Origin: Nemania diffusa
Taxonomy: Eukaryota > Ascomycota > Sordariomycetes > Xylariales > Xylariaceae
Reading direction: 5' to 3'
Length of the DNA stretch: 64,000 nucleotides
Assembly (NCBI GenBank): GCA_038501195.1
Contig: JBBPUQ010000006.1
Span: forward strand, 1,612,001 to 1,676,000
Shown here: positions 11,701 to 22,033 of the stretch, piece by piece
Layout: each line of letters begins with the position of its first letter
Position numbering within the stretch: the stretch's first letter is position 1
Position numbers and translations under genes: made by a program
Notes under the pieces: model-generated
Told to the model about the DNA's origin: nothing
Database searches by the model: none
Seen by the model: only the letters and a program-made list of their open reading frames with translations

Positions 11701-14080
11701 GCAGCAGACCACACACTGACCTGCAAGGGTTGGATTGGGAAGTCGTGTGAACATAAATCTATGCGGGCGGCAAATTGTGACTGGACAGCTCGCCTTGTTC
11801 ATTGGAGCGCGTGAGCATTGTGAGACACACTGTGCCTCGCAATCCAAAGAAAAAGACCCGACACATGGGTTAGGTGACTCTCAGGACGAAGGCAGTCGTC
11901 TCGGTAATGTAGGTACCTACGGTAAAGATCAGAGCGGGTAGAGCCGAAAGGAGACGAAAAGGTCCAAGCAAACCAGACACCGTCCCCGGACCCCGACGTA
12001 CCCCCGATCCCAGCTCTACAGCATAAGCACTGGGCAGCGTGCGCGCTGTAACTAACAGTACGTGAGCAGTAGCAAAGGGCAAAGGGTCAATAACCACGCG
12101 ATAGATTTGCGCCTAAAACTATGCCGCCACCACCTGCTTTCACAAATTCGCATCGCCGCTGAGACTATATCCAGGTCGGATTACCAGGAAAACTGAAACA
12201 TAAATAAAAATTAAAGAAAGATGACAATGCAATTCCGAGCTACCGAGGTCCTTTGGTGGGGCAGTGTAGTGTTCTCGCTTTAATATGTATTAATTAGTAG
12301 GTGTTCAGGGATCGATGTCAGTTTGTTGTCACCAACTTGAGGTGGCCCTCAACTTGTCCATACCTACGCATATGCCGTGTGACGTAACTGAAGGATAGGG
12401 ATTCGCTGGTGGTGAACGCCATCGAACGATATATGCCCACCGGGCAAGTAACCGGCCGAATGCTGGAGGATCTAGAATAAGAAGTGTGATCATTCTGAGG
12501 CTGCCGCTGTCGTGCTGATAATCGGCATATCTCGATGCTTCGGTAAGGCAACCTTCGAATTCTCTGTGTGTAGCTTTCATATAGATAGATGAAGCCCAAG
12601 TCCGAGCATGAGCTCTTGGACAATGGTAACTGTAGCTGCCAAGGCAAAGAGGGCAGCACTACAGATATGAGATGTTTCCCTAGCTTTACGTAGCCAGCCG
12701 TAGAATGAGACCGCGTATATTCCCTTTTTATTCTTATGCAGTAGTTCGAGGTTACCTGTTCAACAACCTCACAGGCTTAGCACAGCGATCAAAAAAAAAA
12801 GGTGGACTTTCTGGGGGTTGTAATGTAATATGTAATGTGATCTGTCAAATAGGACTTGGAGCCTAACGCCTCAGGGTGAATAAACGAAATCCGCGTCAGG
12901 ATCGCCAGGCCACTACCTAGGTTATTCAGTGACTGTGGAGGTTATGACGCGCATGGTGGTCGTACGTGTTTGTCAGGGTGCTGTAGGTCGGATATAAGTG
13001 ATAAGCCCTATCGGATAATCAGATAAGTAGATCCAACAGCCCATACAAATCTAGGATGATGCAAAGATGTTAGTGGCTTGCGTCTATGCGTATGCCTGGA
13101 CTCGATTATCGACAAAGACTTGCGCATCTAGCAAAATATAACATTTTAATTTATCGATCTAGACCTGTCAAAAAACAGTCGGGTGACAAGTCATAGAAAA
13201 AAAGAAACGAAATTTTGGGGAACCCCAGTCAAACCTTTCGACGGGATATCCGGGTTGTCTATCGACAAGAAGACGGCGCTAGCGATGCAACGCTAAAAGA
13301 ACAAGGGTGATCTGAATATATACATAGAGTCTAGAGATGCTCGAAGTGCAAAAACGCTTTACAATTGACAAAAGGGACACTAGATAGTGTCCAGTGAGTA
13401 CAGAATAATGCATGATTGTCTAGGTAATACCAATGCCCCACGTGATAAGCTCGCCCAATAACAGACAAGAAATGCAAATACCTCACCCAATAAAACCTAC
13501 CCGGAGTAGATGCCGACCATCTCTCTATGACCTGTCAACCTACCAACACAATTATCACGAACGAAGACTCGGCTTCCGTAAACACAACACACATACGTAC
13601 ATATAAGTAGGCAACATGGCTCCGCAGTAACACCGCCGAGTGAGTCAAGAGGGGGTTGCAGAGGAAAACTATCTACCCACTACCCACTTTCTACCCAGCA
13701 GATTGTCCAAAATAGATACTGTAGCGGTTAGGAGGACCTTGGTTTATGTAAACCTCCAGCTTACCAACAGAATACGGGGAGGGATTACCCTAGTCTATAT
13801 ACTTTACCTGTTTAAACAACTAGGCGCGTTTTGCGACAAATATTCATTGGCATGTACCTAGGTACTATCCGCGATGCCCTTTTATCTACGTCAAAAGTTG
13901 CTGCTGACAAAACTGATCGGCTTCTCCTGTACGCGCATACGGCTGTCGCTTTTACACGTACACGGGAACAAAACATTACTAAGGTAAATAGCAGGAAAGT
14001 GAAGCTAATAAATTTCCGCCAAAGACTACTTATACTTCCTTAGACTTGAATATGGGTATGGTTGATATGCAAATGCGTAT

Positions 14081-14103
14081 AGACGGCTAAGGGTAAGCCG
14101 TCT
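14081..14103. repeat. Short perfect hairpin
   Basis: The 8-bp arms AGACGGCT and AGCCGTCT flank a 7-base loop. It lies between genes, with no gene ending close by, so no role is assigned. A chance inverted repeat is possible. Confidence 0.5.
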
Positions 14104-14830
14104 TTGCTTTGCCTTATACCCCTATGCTGCCCTCAACTAGGATTGAATCTGCAAGATTATTCAAACTACACCTTATCATGGCACCAATAGCCTCCACATT
14201 AATACATAGCACAGTACAGCATAGCGCATGTTTCACGAGATGGTCAGACGAGTCTTCTATACCGCTCGGAAACCGGGCTGCAAGCGCTAGAGCACAGATC
14301 GATATGTCTTATTGACTTATAGACTATAGCAACCTCATCATGTTCGTACCTACTCATATTCATCCCTATCTCGTCTCATATACTCTCTTGCCTCTCATCT
14401 TCTCTTCCTCCGACTCCTCGCAAGAGATATCTATTTTATTATTATATGCGTTAGGGAACTTGCCTCTCTCTGCAGGCCTGCCCTCTACACCATCGACTTC
14501 TACGTACTACAATTCTTAAACCTCTCATCGCCCGTGATAGTTGTGGCATCATACTCGTCATACCAAGGCTTACTAATCCTGTTAATCTTATTGCTCCAAG
14601 CCAATCCCATGCGTCGTCTAACGTCTTGATGACGAGCATTGCGCCAGACACTGAAAGTGGTTCAGTAGAACGGCCACATTTGATCCCCCCTGCCCGTCTC
14701 ATATTGTACACTTGGTGGGGGCGTCCAATATCTAGACAGTTCCTTTCATGGAAACCAGGATTCTCTTTGTACTAGCGGATCGCCTTCCGCCATACATAAA
14801 TATTGTAATAAAATCCCCTGGAGGAAGGGG

Positions 14831-14838
14831 TATATAAA
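14831..14838 (+). promoter_or_regulatory. Possible TATA box (TATATAAA)
   Basis: A good TATATAAA match lies about 390 bases before the start of the small CxxC protein gene at 15224 on the same strand. If it is that gene's TATA box, the leader is about 350 nt or contains an intron. A chance match is possible. Confidence 0.3.
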
Positions 14839-15223
14839 CAGGCCATCCACTATGCAGTCACACTCATTTGAGAATACCTATCTCCTTATTTCTGGAATCC
14901 CTGTTGGATTGTTGTCTGACCGCCTCGTTTCTGTGCCGCTGTACGGCTACACACATGGAGATCCGCATTAACCATGCTCATCGTTACACTGCTTTCTGAT
15001 AGGTAGTAAATAGATCACTACCGGGATATGTCTACCCTAAGGAGCTCGCACGTGCACAAAAATCTAGGTATATATGCCACGCAACGTCCATGTTCTACTC
15101 TCATGGAAACATGCCCACTACCACCCATACTTTAAGCTCTTCACTCCACAACTTAACTTAAACGACTCCTATCCCACATTTTTCTCTTATAACTATTCCC
15201 TCTTATAAACCTTCAACATCATA

Positions 15224-15436
15224 ATGACAGGATCTTGCAGCTCAGAATCTAACCACGCATGCCCACTTGTGGATATGTCTGGTACTGTACGTTTACCTCT
15301 TTCTTCTATTATAGAACCATCACTGACTTCGTCAAAGGCGCCTGGTAAACGATGCCCAACTTGCCGGGCGGCTGGGCGAGAGGTTTGGGTCTTCGCTGGG
15401 CGAAGTTGCCCTATCTGTGCCACATACGTTGCTTAG
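15224..15436 (+). CDS. Small CxxC...CxxC protein, possible zinc ribbon or knuckle
   Basis: A single exon of 70 codons. The start lies in a fungal-like context (CATCATAATGACA). The C-terminal half has a CPTC pair and, 16 residues later, a CPIC pair, spaced as in small zinc ribbons; two further cysteines lie near the N-terminus (SCSSE, ACPL). A Ser/Pro-rich middle segment separates the two halves. There is no signal peptide or membrane helix. I do not recognise the family with certainty and assign no function. The overlapping minus-strand frame (15423-15193) has no recognisable motif and is taken as a shadow. The gene lies alone between long spacers. Confidence 0.5.
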   Translation: MTGSCSSESNHACPLVDMSGTVRLPLSSIIEPSLTSSKAPGKRCPTCRAAGREVWVFAGRSCPICATYVA

Positions 15437-17899
15437 ACAGGTATGTAAGTTACGATGTTCAAAACAGATACTAGCTAACCACAAAGCACATATAAGTCAG
15501 CAAGAGATAGGGGCTAATGCAGCTCTTGCCATCCTTATGGCATATCCTAAGGCTGGATCTCCTCTGGTCGAGATACGTTTCGCTATTAAAATATGGATTC
15601 GCTTCTTTCATAGGATGGGGATTTCATGGCGTCCTAAAGCTAGCTCGGCTTTGAGGACAATAATTGGATGGCTGCTAAATAAATCAGCCCAGAACCAAGG
15701 AGCAAAATACTGGAGCCTCAACGTTGAGAACGGAAGCCTAAACGCTCTGAGGATATTTCTATTCGGCTTAAACAGGGTTCGAATTGGCAGTTATCAAACT
15801 ATCAGAGGCGCAATCCCTCCTTTTAGATTCTGGCATTGCTATGTAGCATACTGGAATGCACGCAATAGCATACTCGCTAATCGTCAAGCTTCATTCGTTA
15901 GTATACAGACTGAAATCGAAAAGACAATTGTGCGAATCAGACTCATAGAGACGCTGTGCTAGTTACGCAAGGAAGTACAATACTAGTTGTTGTGGAATCT
16001 CCCTTTTCCTCTTGTCTTACAAGATTAAAAAAGCATACGTAGGTCGAGATTCGTAACACCTGGAGCTAACATGAGATTAGGGAACAACAAAATGTACCAC
16101 ATGAAGCTAAGATAGATCTCTGTCTCACCTCAGCTCCCCAAACACAGTCCGCCAGCCACCGACAACACCACACCGGTCCCGTATTATGATTCCACAGCTC
16201 GTTCAGCGACTGACGATACCACCGGCATCTGCTCGCCCCGAAAAAGGGCATGTATACGTTCCGGGAAAGTCGCCCGCGAAGGCTAGGCTGCATCAGTCGT
16301 AGCTTAATGCAAGATTACCTCAAACCACCCACGAATCCGAACTCCCCCCCAGCATGAAGCTTGGAAGCCGTTCTATCCCATACCTCGTGTCCTTGGATCA
16401 TTGCTGACGTCTTGCGTGTGTGATGGGAAATACCTACTGTAAAGTGCCCCTACCCAGTTAGCGTCTTGGTAGCGAGAGCCGGCTGCCCCTCCCCACTCCG
16501 GCTCCGGCTCCGCCCTTCCGGCCCGCCGATGGGCCGCATCCCCACCCTGTTCTTAACGACCCCTACTATTTACATACATACGCGTATAGTGCATAATATC
16601 GAGGGTCTGGTGTAATGGTTACATCCGAGTCCTCTTAGGCAAGTAGTATTTCAAACGAAATAAACTGCCCGTACCCTGCTCGGTGAAGGAGAATAGGGGT
16701 TGTATTTTATGTGCTAAGACTCTAGATTCTTTTCTCTCGCAAACTCAATTCCTTGGCTCAGACTAATACTATTTAGTTGGGGAATGCATAATAAGGTTTC
16801 CGATTGACGACATCCCCTCCAGATAAAGGTGTCGTCTAGGGTTGGTCGTTGTATAATTTGTCAGCGTCTGCGATACACTTTGTATGTGGCAGGACAGTTA
16901 GCGTCGTCGGATTATCTAAGGAAAGGAAGGGTATCATCGCATGCTACAGAAAACCCGTGACCCCGACCACACCTAAAAAAAAACAGGAAATTATTACAAA
17001 ATTTAGAGATAGCAAGACAGAATATAACTCAAGGCGGTTTATGTCTGTTGAAAGGAAAATTGATGCCGCTCATTTCCGAAAGGGGACTAATAATATCTTC
17101 AATATGATCTAAATCACACCGAGCGAGAAGTCTTGTCCTCCTACTAAGTGTAAATTATGATAGCGCGAGCGTACAAGCTGCTGGAAGAAATAGATATTTA
17201 GTTACAGGCCTAGTCTAATATCTAAGATATATCAGGTTACTTACAGTATTATAGGTGCTCCTTAGCTGGCTACTCAGGCCGGTCCTCGAGGCCAAAAATT
17301 ATTTGATCGTGTTTCACCTAGTGTCTAAAGTCAAAAAACCTCTGAGAGTGCCATCGTGACCTTCGTTAGGTCTCTAGATTGTGGCATGTGCCTTCCGCTC
17401 GTTCCGTTTTAGTATGCGCCTTTTAAAACTATAGCCAAGTTAGTTAAGAATATACAACCACCACTCATTTCGTACATGCCGAATCATGGTTGCGCAGTGA
17501 TTATAATTGGGGTCATATTTAATTTAGAATTTAAGCATAATTGTTGCTGCATGTTTAGCGGCAACTGAAGATCCCGCAGTGCTATATCACGAACACTGAG
17601 AAAGAAGGCTAGCAAAATCCAAAGAAAAGCAGAGACATTGTTATTACACGCTAACATCCGAATGCAAACAACCCTTATTTTAACTCCCAGAACACCAACT
17701 CATACGCGGTACTCATTTTGGACAAATTTCCTTACGTAGCCATCGAATCGTAGAATGGGTGCCCAAAAACCCACCTCTTTATACCATAAATAAACTACCT
17801 ACAAAATCATCTTGAACGTTGAAACCGAAAACACACTTATCAAACCTAGCACGTTTACATCATTGCTTGTATCGTGAGGGGGGTCATATTACGGCCCGA
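15437..17899. other. Intergenic, one anonymous open frame
   Basis: A plus-strand frame stays open to a stop at 15962. It has internal ATGs, including one near 15538, and would give about 140 residues rich in Ile, Arg and Trp, but shows no domain and no clear start context. It may be a decayed gene or chance. A GC-rich stretch lies at about 16490-16545. The rest is AT-leaning spacer between this point and the convergent end of the WSC gene. Confidence 0.4.
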
Positions 17900-20800
17900 T
17901 TAAAGTTCGTCATGGCCAGGCAGGAATGTCGGTGCGCCAGGGACCCAGTCGAGAGTAGTCCCGAGGCAGGGGTTATTGTCGGGGGCCGAGCCCTCGTCGA
18001 AGATCCAATCCTTATACGGCCTACCAGCACCGTAAGGGATAATCTGGCCCTTAACGCATTGGCTCGCTGAAGGTTTGATAAGTCAGTGAGGCCACGGATG
18101 GGGGAAGGGGAGGGGAAAGGGTAGACATACCGTAGTAAGCGACGAGGTCGACGCGTTCGCACTTGGCCGGCCTAGAGCTTGGTCCTTGGAATACGATATG
18201 CACGGTTCCGTCGGCAGTCTGGCAGAATTCTGCCTCGCTGCCGGCAAATGCCGCGTCGTGCCAGTGTAGCACCCCGCGCTGTATGCTGAAGGTTGTCGTG
18301 ATGGGGCCCCAGGGTATAACCTGGAACGGCATGTTCGCGGCACCAGGGTCGGTGGCGACGAATTTGCCACCCGAAGATAATTGGCCGTCGTGGAGAGTAA
18401 ACAAAGTTGCCTTATCGCAGATGTCTGGGCTAGCCGTGCCGGCGCCGCCGACGAATCCTTTGACTGGAATGTGACGGCGTAAGTCCCAAGCGCCGGGCCG
18501 CTTCTGAGTGGTGCATGGTGCTACTTCTAGGATGATGGGGTAACCGTCAGGCAGATTGGTGATACCAGCAACATCATATCCGGTAGCAGCACTTGAAGCG
18601 CTAGCTGTCCCATAGGAAGCTGTCCCTGAGGAAGCTGGTTCACGGGAAGCTACCCCATAAGCTATCTCATAAGAAGCTATACCATAAGAAGCTGTGCTAT
18701 AAGAAGCTGTGCCGTAAGAAGCCGTGCCATGAGAAGCCGTCCCAGAAGGCGCTATCCCGGAAGAAGCTGTTTCATAGGCAACTGCCCCTGGGGGAGCTAC
18801 CCCATAGGACACTGTCCCATAAGCACTGCTCGTTGGCCAGATCGTGCCATTACCCCGGGGTGCTGTGCTATTCCCACCTCCGGTTGGTGCTCCAGATAGG
18901 GAACTAATGGGACAACTGGTGGAGGCGCTGCCACTAGATTGAGAGGATCGAGTCGTCGAGGTGGACGTGCATCGAGAAGACTCAGTTGTTGTGGTACAAA
19001 TAGATTGAGAAGACCCAGTCGTCGAAGTGGAAGAGGAACAAGAAGAGCTAGTGGTTGTGGAGGTGGATTGCGAAGATCTAGTTGAAGTGGTAGAAGTAGA
19101 TAGAGGAGATCTAGTTGTTGATGTAGTAGTAGATCTAGTAGAAGTAGAAGTTGGTCGGGTGGTTGAGGTGGAAGTGGATTGGGTACTCGAGGTAGTGCTC
19201 GAGGTGGTGCTCGAGGTGGTGGTGGATTGTGTGGTGGATTGGATGGTTGTAGTTGTAGTAGACGCAGTTGTCGAGGTGATAGTTGACGGAGTCGTTGAGG
19301 TCGAAGTGCTACTACTCGTCGATGTACTTACGGTGATAGTAGTAGTTGGCAAGCTGGTCGTTGTGCTTGACCTAGTGGATGAACTAGCTGCGTACAATGT
19401 CAATATTACTCGTCATGGCTATGCCGAAACATAAGAAGGCTAAAAATGCACTGGAATGGTTTCGAATCATTCAATTCGAGCCCAAGACCGAAATGCTGAG
19501 TGCTTTGAACGATATTGCAAAGAATATTAGGGGGAGAGTAAGGTTAGAAATTTAGGACTTACAAGCACTACTCGTACAAGAATAAACGACGGTATGGGAC
19601 CATGACGAGGTATATAGTTGAGCCCATTGATTAGGTGTCACATCGGACCTGGCGTAGAGTAAAGGGCCTTTATCACCACCGCAGTTCTGTTGAGCCGATC
19701 CTGGGCACTACAACCGCTGGAGTCAGTAATTACTCTTTTGCGTAATTCTACAGCTCTCGAAACATGCTCCCGAAACATGCCCCTGAGACATTTCGGGAGC
19801 TCTCAAGTTCCTAGAAAGGGAAGAAAATGACTCCAGGGGTAACTCACTGGTTGATTGCAGTCCTCCATGGCACCGTTCGGGGTAACATTAGACTTGAGGG
19901 TATCTCCACAAGCGCATTGACTATTCGGAGGTGCGCCATAGAGGGCAGCGAATCTATGGTTGTTAGAATCGCAAAACTTTACGCACGTATCTACGTTAAT
20001 AGTGTTGTTGGGTATCGTAGCTATCGTGACGGCGTCAAGTAGGTCCCCGACCAGAGTGTTCTGCCAGCAGCCGTAGTTCACGAAGGCATTGGCAGCAGGG
20101 CTGGCGGTGGCGATGAAGCTCGCTGAAGCTGACATCGTCCTGGCTGCATATTTCACAACGGGCGAAGCAGCGCGAGCTTGGATGCTTTTTGGCGTCGGAA
20201 AGCATTCGTATCCATCCGGCGCTGGATCATCGACATCGGGATTCGCCATTCCGGGAATTATTGGGGTGAAGCATCCCATGAGTTGAGGATTCGCATAGAC
20301 CGGGAATGGACCGCTTCCAGAACCGCAGCAATCTTGTCCAGTACACCCGCTATGACCACGATTAGGAAACTCCCTACAACGATGTAGACACTGATGGGGT
20401 TATCTTACGTCCTCTGGCTGGGATCGGAGCAATGTTCAGAGCAACCATTCGTGTCAGAGCTCACCTGAGATGTCTTTTTATTGAATTCAGAGCCACAGTT
20501 GCAATTGATATCCCTGCCCCCATAATATTAGTAAATTCATCTGAAATATTAAGAACAAAATAGAGTTATGCGCACCCCTGATTCACGTCTCTGGCCATAT
20601 ACGCGTAAGGCATCCCCAAATCTGCGCAGTACTGTAGGCAAGTAGCGGTTGATTGTACTGATACGGATGTCACAGAGTCAACCGCAGAGGGAAATCTGGC
20701 GTTCTTGAAGCATCCGAGGAGCGCGTAGCCTTGGGCAATTATCGCAAAGTCGGTTAACTTCCTCTCGTCGGGAAATGATGGGTCAACGAAGATACGCGCA

Positions 20801-21297
20801 CCCCGGTTTGAACCGCAATTTTCACGGCGGTCACCGCCGCAAGGAGGCCACTGATTGTTGTCCGCGCCTGTAGTGCATACTGAATCGGAATTCGCATCAA
20901 TGAGATTGCTGAGAGTAACATTCACCCCGCCAGTTGTTGTGTAATCCAGGCTGCTTCCACAGTGGCAGCCCTTATCCCAAAGAGCAGCGTATTTAAAGCC
21001 ATGGGCTCGACACGTCTGGGCGCAGAAATAAGGAGTAATCGTCATGTTGACAAAATCTCCGATGTCAAAGTTGATATAACTCCTCGAATTATCTGCCGTA
21101 GCAGCTGGGTCCCAACCAGTTGGCGCAAAGGCGAACGGCGCCGAAGTTGTTGCCGCACACCCCAAGTATTGATAGTTGTACCTGGAATTGCATTGTACGC
21201 CAATGTCCTGGTAGTAGAAGCCTTGGGCCTCGACCACAGAACTCAAGGCTCCTAATGAGGCGAGAGCCGTGACTCCAACGCGCATCGACAATCCCAT
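17900..21297 (-). CDS. Secreted protein with three WSC domains, mucin-like stalk and C-terminal domain
   Basis: Six exons on the minus strand (21297-20576, 20513-20409, 20349-19848, 19707-19563, 19387-18131, 18066-17900) encode 965 residues; frames agree at all five junctions. A signal peptide (residues 1-24, ending VEA) precedes three cysteine-rich WSC domains at about 41-140, 200-305 and 365-458, each with YLGC/LLGC/YGCW-type starts and CxCG cores. WSC domains bind wall or other glycans in sensors, adhesins and enzymes. Next come a Ser/Thr-rich stalk (about 492-655), likely O-mannosylated, a GTASY-type repeat region (about 676-760), and a compact C-terminal domain (about 770-965) with several cysteines and tryptophans. 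That last domain resembles one I associate with fungal WSC proteins, but I cannot name it surely. No GPI signal or membrane helix ends the protein, so it is probably secreted or wall-bound. Exon 1's donor is GTGCGC, slightly unusual. Confidence 0.85.
18608..18830 (-). repeat. Imperfect 15-bp coding minisatellite (GTASY-type)
   Basis: Within exon 5 of the WSC gene, 15-bp units encode variants of GTASY (GTASH, STASY, GIASY). Copies are diverged, and on the plus strand the common core is AGAAGCTGTGCCATA. Such repeats usually vary in copy number between strains. Confidence 0.75.
18930..19387 (-). repeat. Ser/Thr-coding low-complexity stretch
   Basis: Simple-sequence DNA in exon 5 of the WSC gene coding almost only Ser and Thr, the mucin-like stalk. 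The opposite strand therefore reads as a long Val/Glu/Asp-rich open frame (19027-19434), which is an artefact of composition. Confidence 0.85.
19763..19803. repeat. Inverted repeat inside intron 3 of the WSC gene
   Basis: The sequence CTCCCGAAA and its complement TTTCGGGAG face each other across a short loop, next to a second partial copy (TCGAAACATG). It lies in the 140-nt intron 3, between the donor and the TTACTGAC branch region. It could fold in the pre-mRNA. Confidence 0.6.
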
Positions 21298-22033
21298 GTC
21301 GACGAGTCTGGCCCCTGGAGGCTTCGTCGCACGGATGGGGAAGTTACTAGAACTCTGAACTATAAAAGAGGGAACGAAGAACTGAGCGTGATGAGAGTGG
21401 TGGCGTTGATAGATATGGTAATGACAGAAATGAAGACCGAGAGTTGACGAACTAGATATCGGCGGAAGGCGTGATACTTGAAGCACGGAGTATGCTCTAA
21501 GGGATTTATGCGCCTCAGCTAAAAGTCCTAATAGTTGAAAATGTCTCGTGTTAGAACCCTCCGGCAAATACGCAAAGCGCCATTCTAGCACGCTTATGGC
21601 CTTCCCCTAGCTTCATTGTGGTCGATTATCGAGTAGCATTCACGAACTATCGGTTTTATTAAATTCGGCAGCCCTCTTCTGCCTTTGGAATGAGGGCGGT
21701 GGTTCTATATTTTGGCTTAATCCCCCTTCTTCACTCAACTCAGTGACGCCACGTGTTGAGGGAGATCAGATTCCCGTAAGGGCTGCTGATCGTCGTTAGT
21801 CTCAGCTAGTATATTGCCCCTATGTTAATGGCGAAGAAATGTGGAATAGGGAGAAACCAGCCTCCCAAAATTACATGCATTACCATCTCACTGAAAGCTT
21901 AATACTAATGTCGTGTCTCAGCACTCGAACGCTTTTGACTTGCAAGTTTCAATATCTTTGATACAATAACGGCGAACAAAACAATCATGTTCCGAACTAA
22001 TACCTAACTCCTGTTGTATGCTCTACATGCATT
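21298..22033. other. Intergenic, upstream of the WSC gene
   Basis: Spacer between the start of the WSC gene and the 3' end of the Rab GAP gene, both on the minus strand. The 5' part of a minus-strand open frame (21591-21298) lies upstream of the WSC start. Because the signal peptide begins at 21297, that extension is taken as untranslated leader. Nothing else is recognised. Confidence 0.6.

Larger units (their letters stand above)
8736..15223. other. Gene-poor stretch of ordinary base composition
   Basis: About 6.5 kb without a gene I can support. Open frames are under about 125 codons, mostly lack an ATG start or overlap others, and show no domain. Notable content: a CG-repeat patch near 9815-9830, a GGC-rich run around 11480-11505, an A-run near 12790, the palindrome TACCTAGGTA at 13855-13864, and a hairpin at 14081-14103. 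On the minus strand between about 12770 and 12564 an open frame without a start encodes a stretch with a hydrophobic helix, a possible gene relic. The part just before 15224 may be promoter and leader of the next gene. Confidence 0.45.

Noticed and set aside
15417..15962. Plus-strand frame of 181 codons after the small CxxC gene
   Set aside because: Its first codons overlap the CxxC gene and lack an ATG. No domain, signal or clear start was seen, so it is described only as an anonymous open frame.
16607..16660. tRNA-like 5' half (GGTCTGGTGTAATGGTTA)
   Set aside because: It resembles acceptor and D arms, but no T arm or matching 3' acceptor strand follows. It could be a tRNA fragment or chance.
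19027..19434. Plus-strand frame of 135 codons rich in Val, Glu and Asp
   Set aside because: It is the antisense of the Ser/Thr stalk of the WSC protein; its composition is explained by that low-complexity coding DNA.
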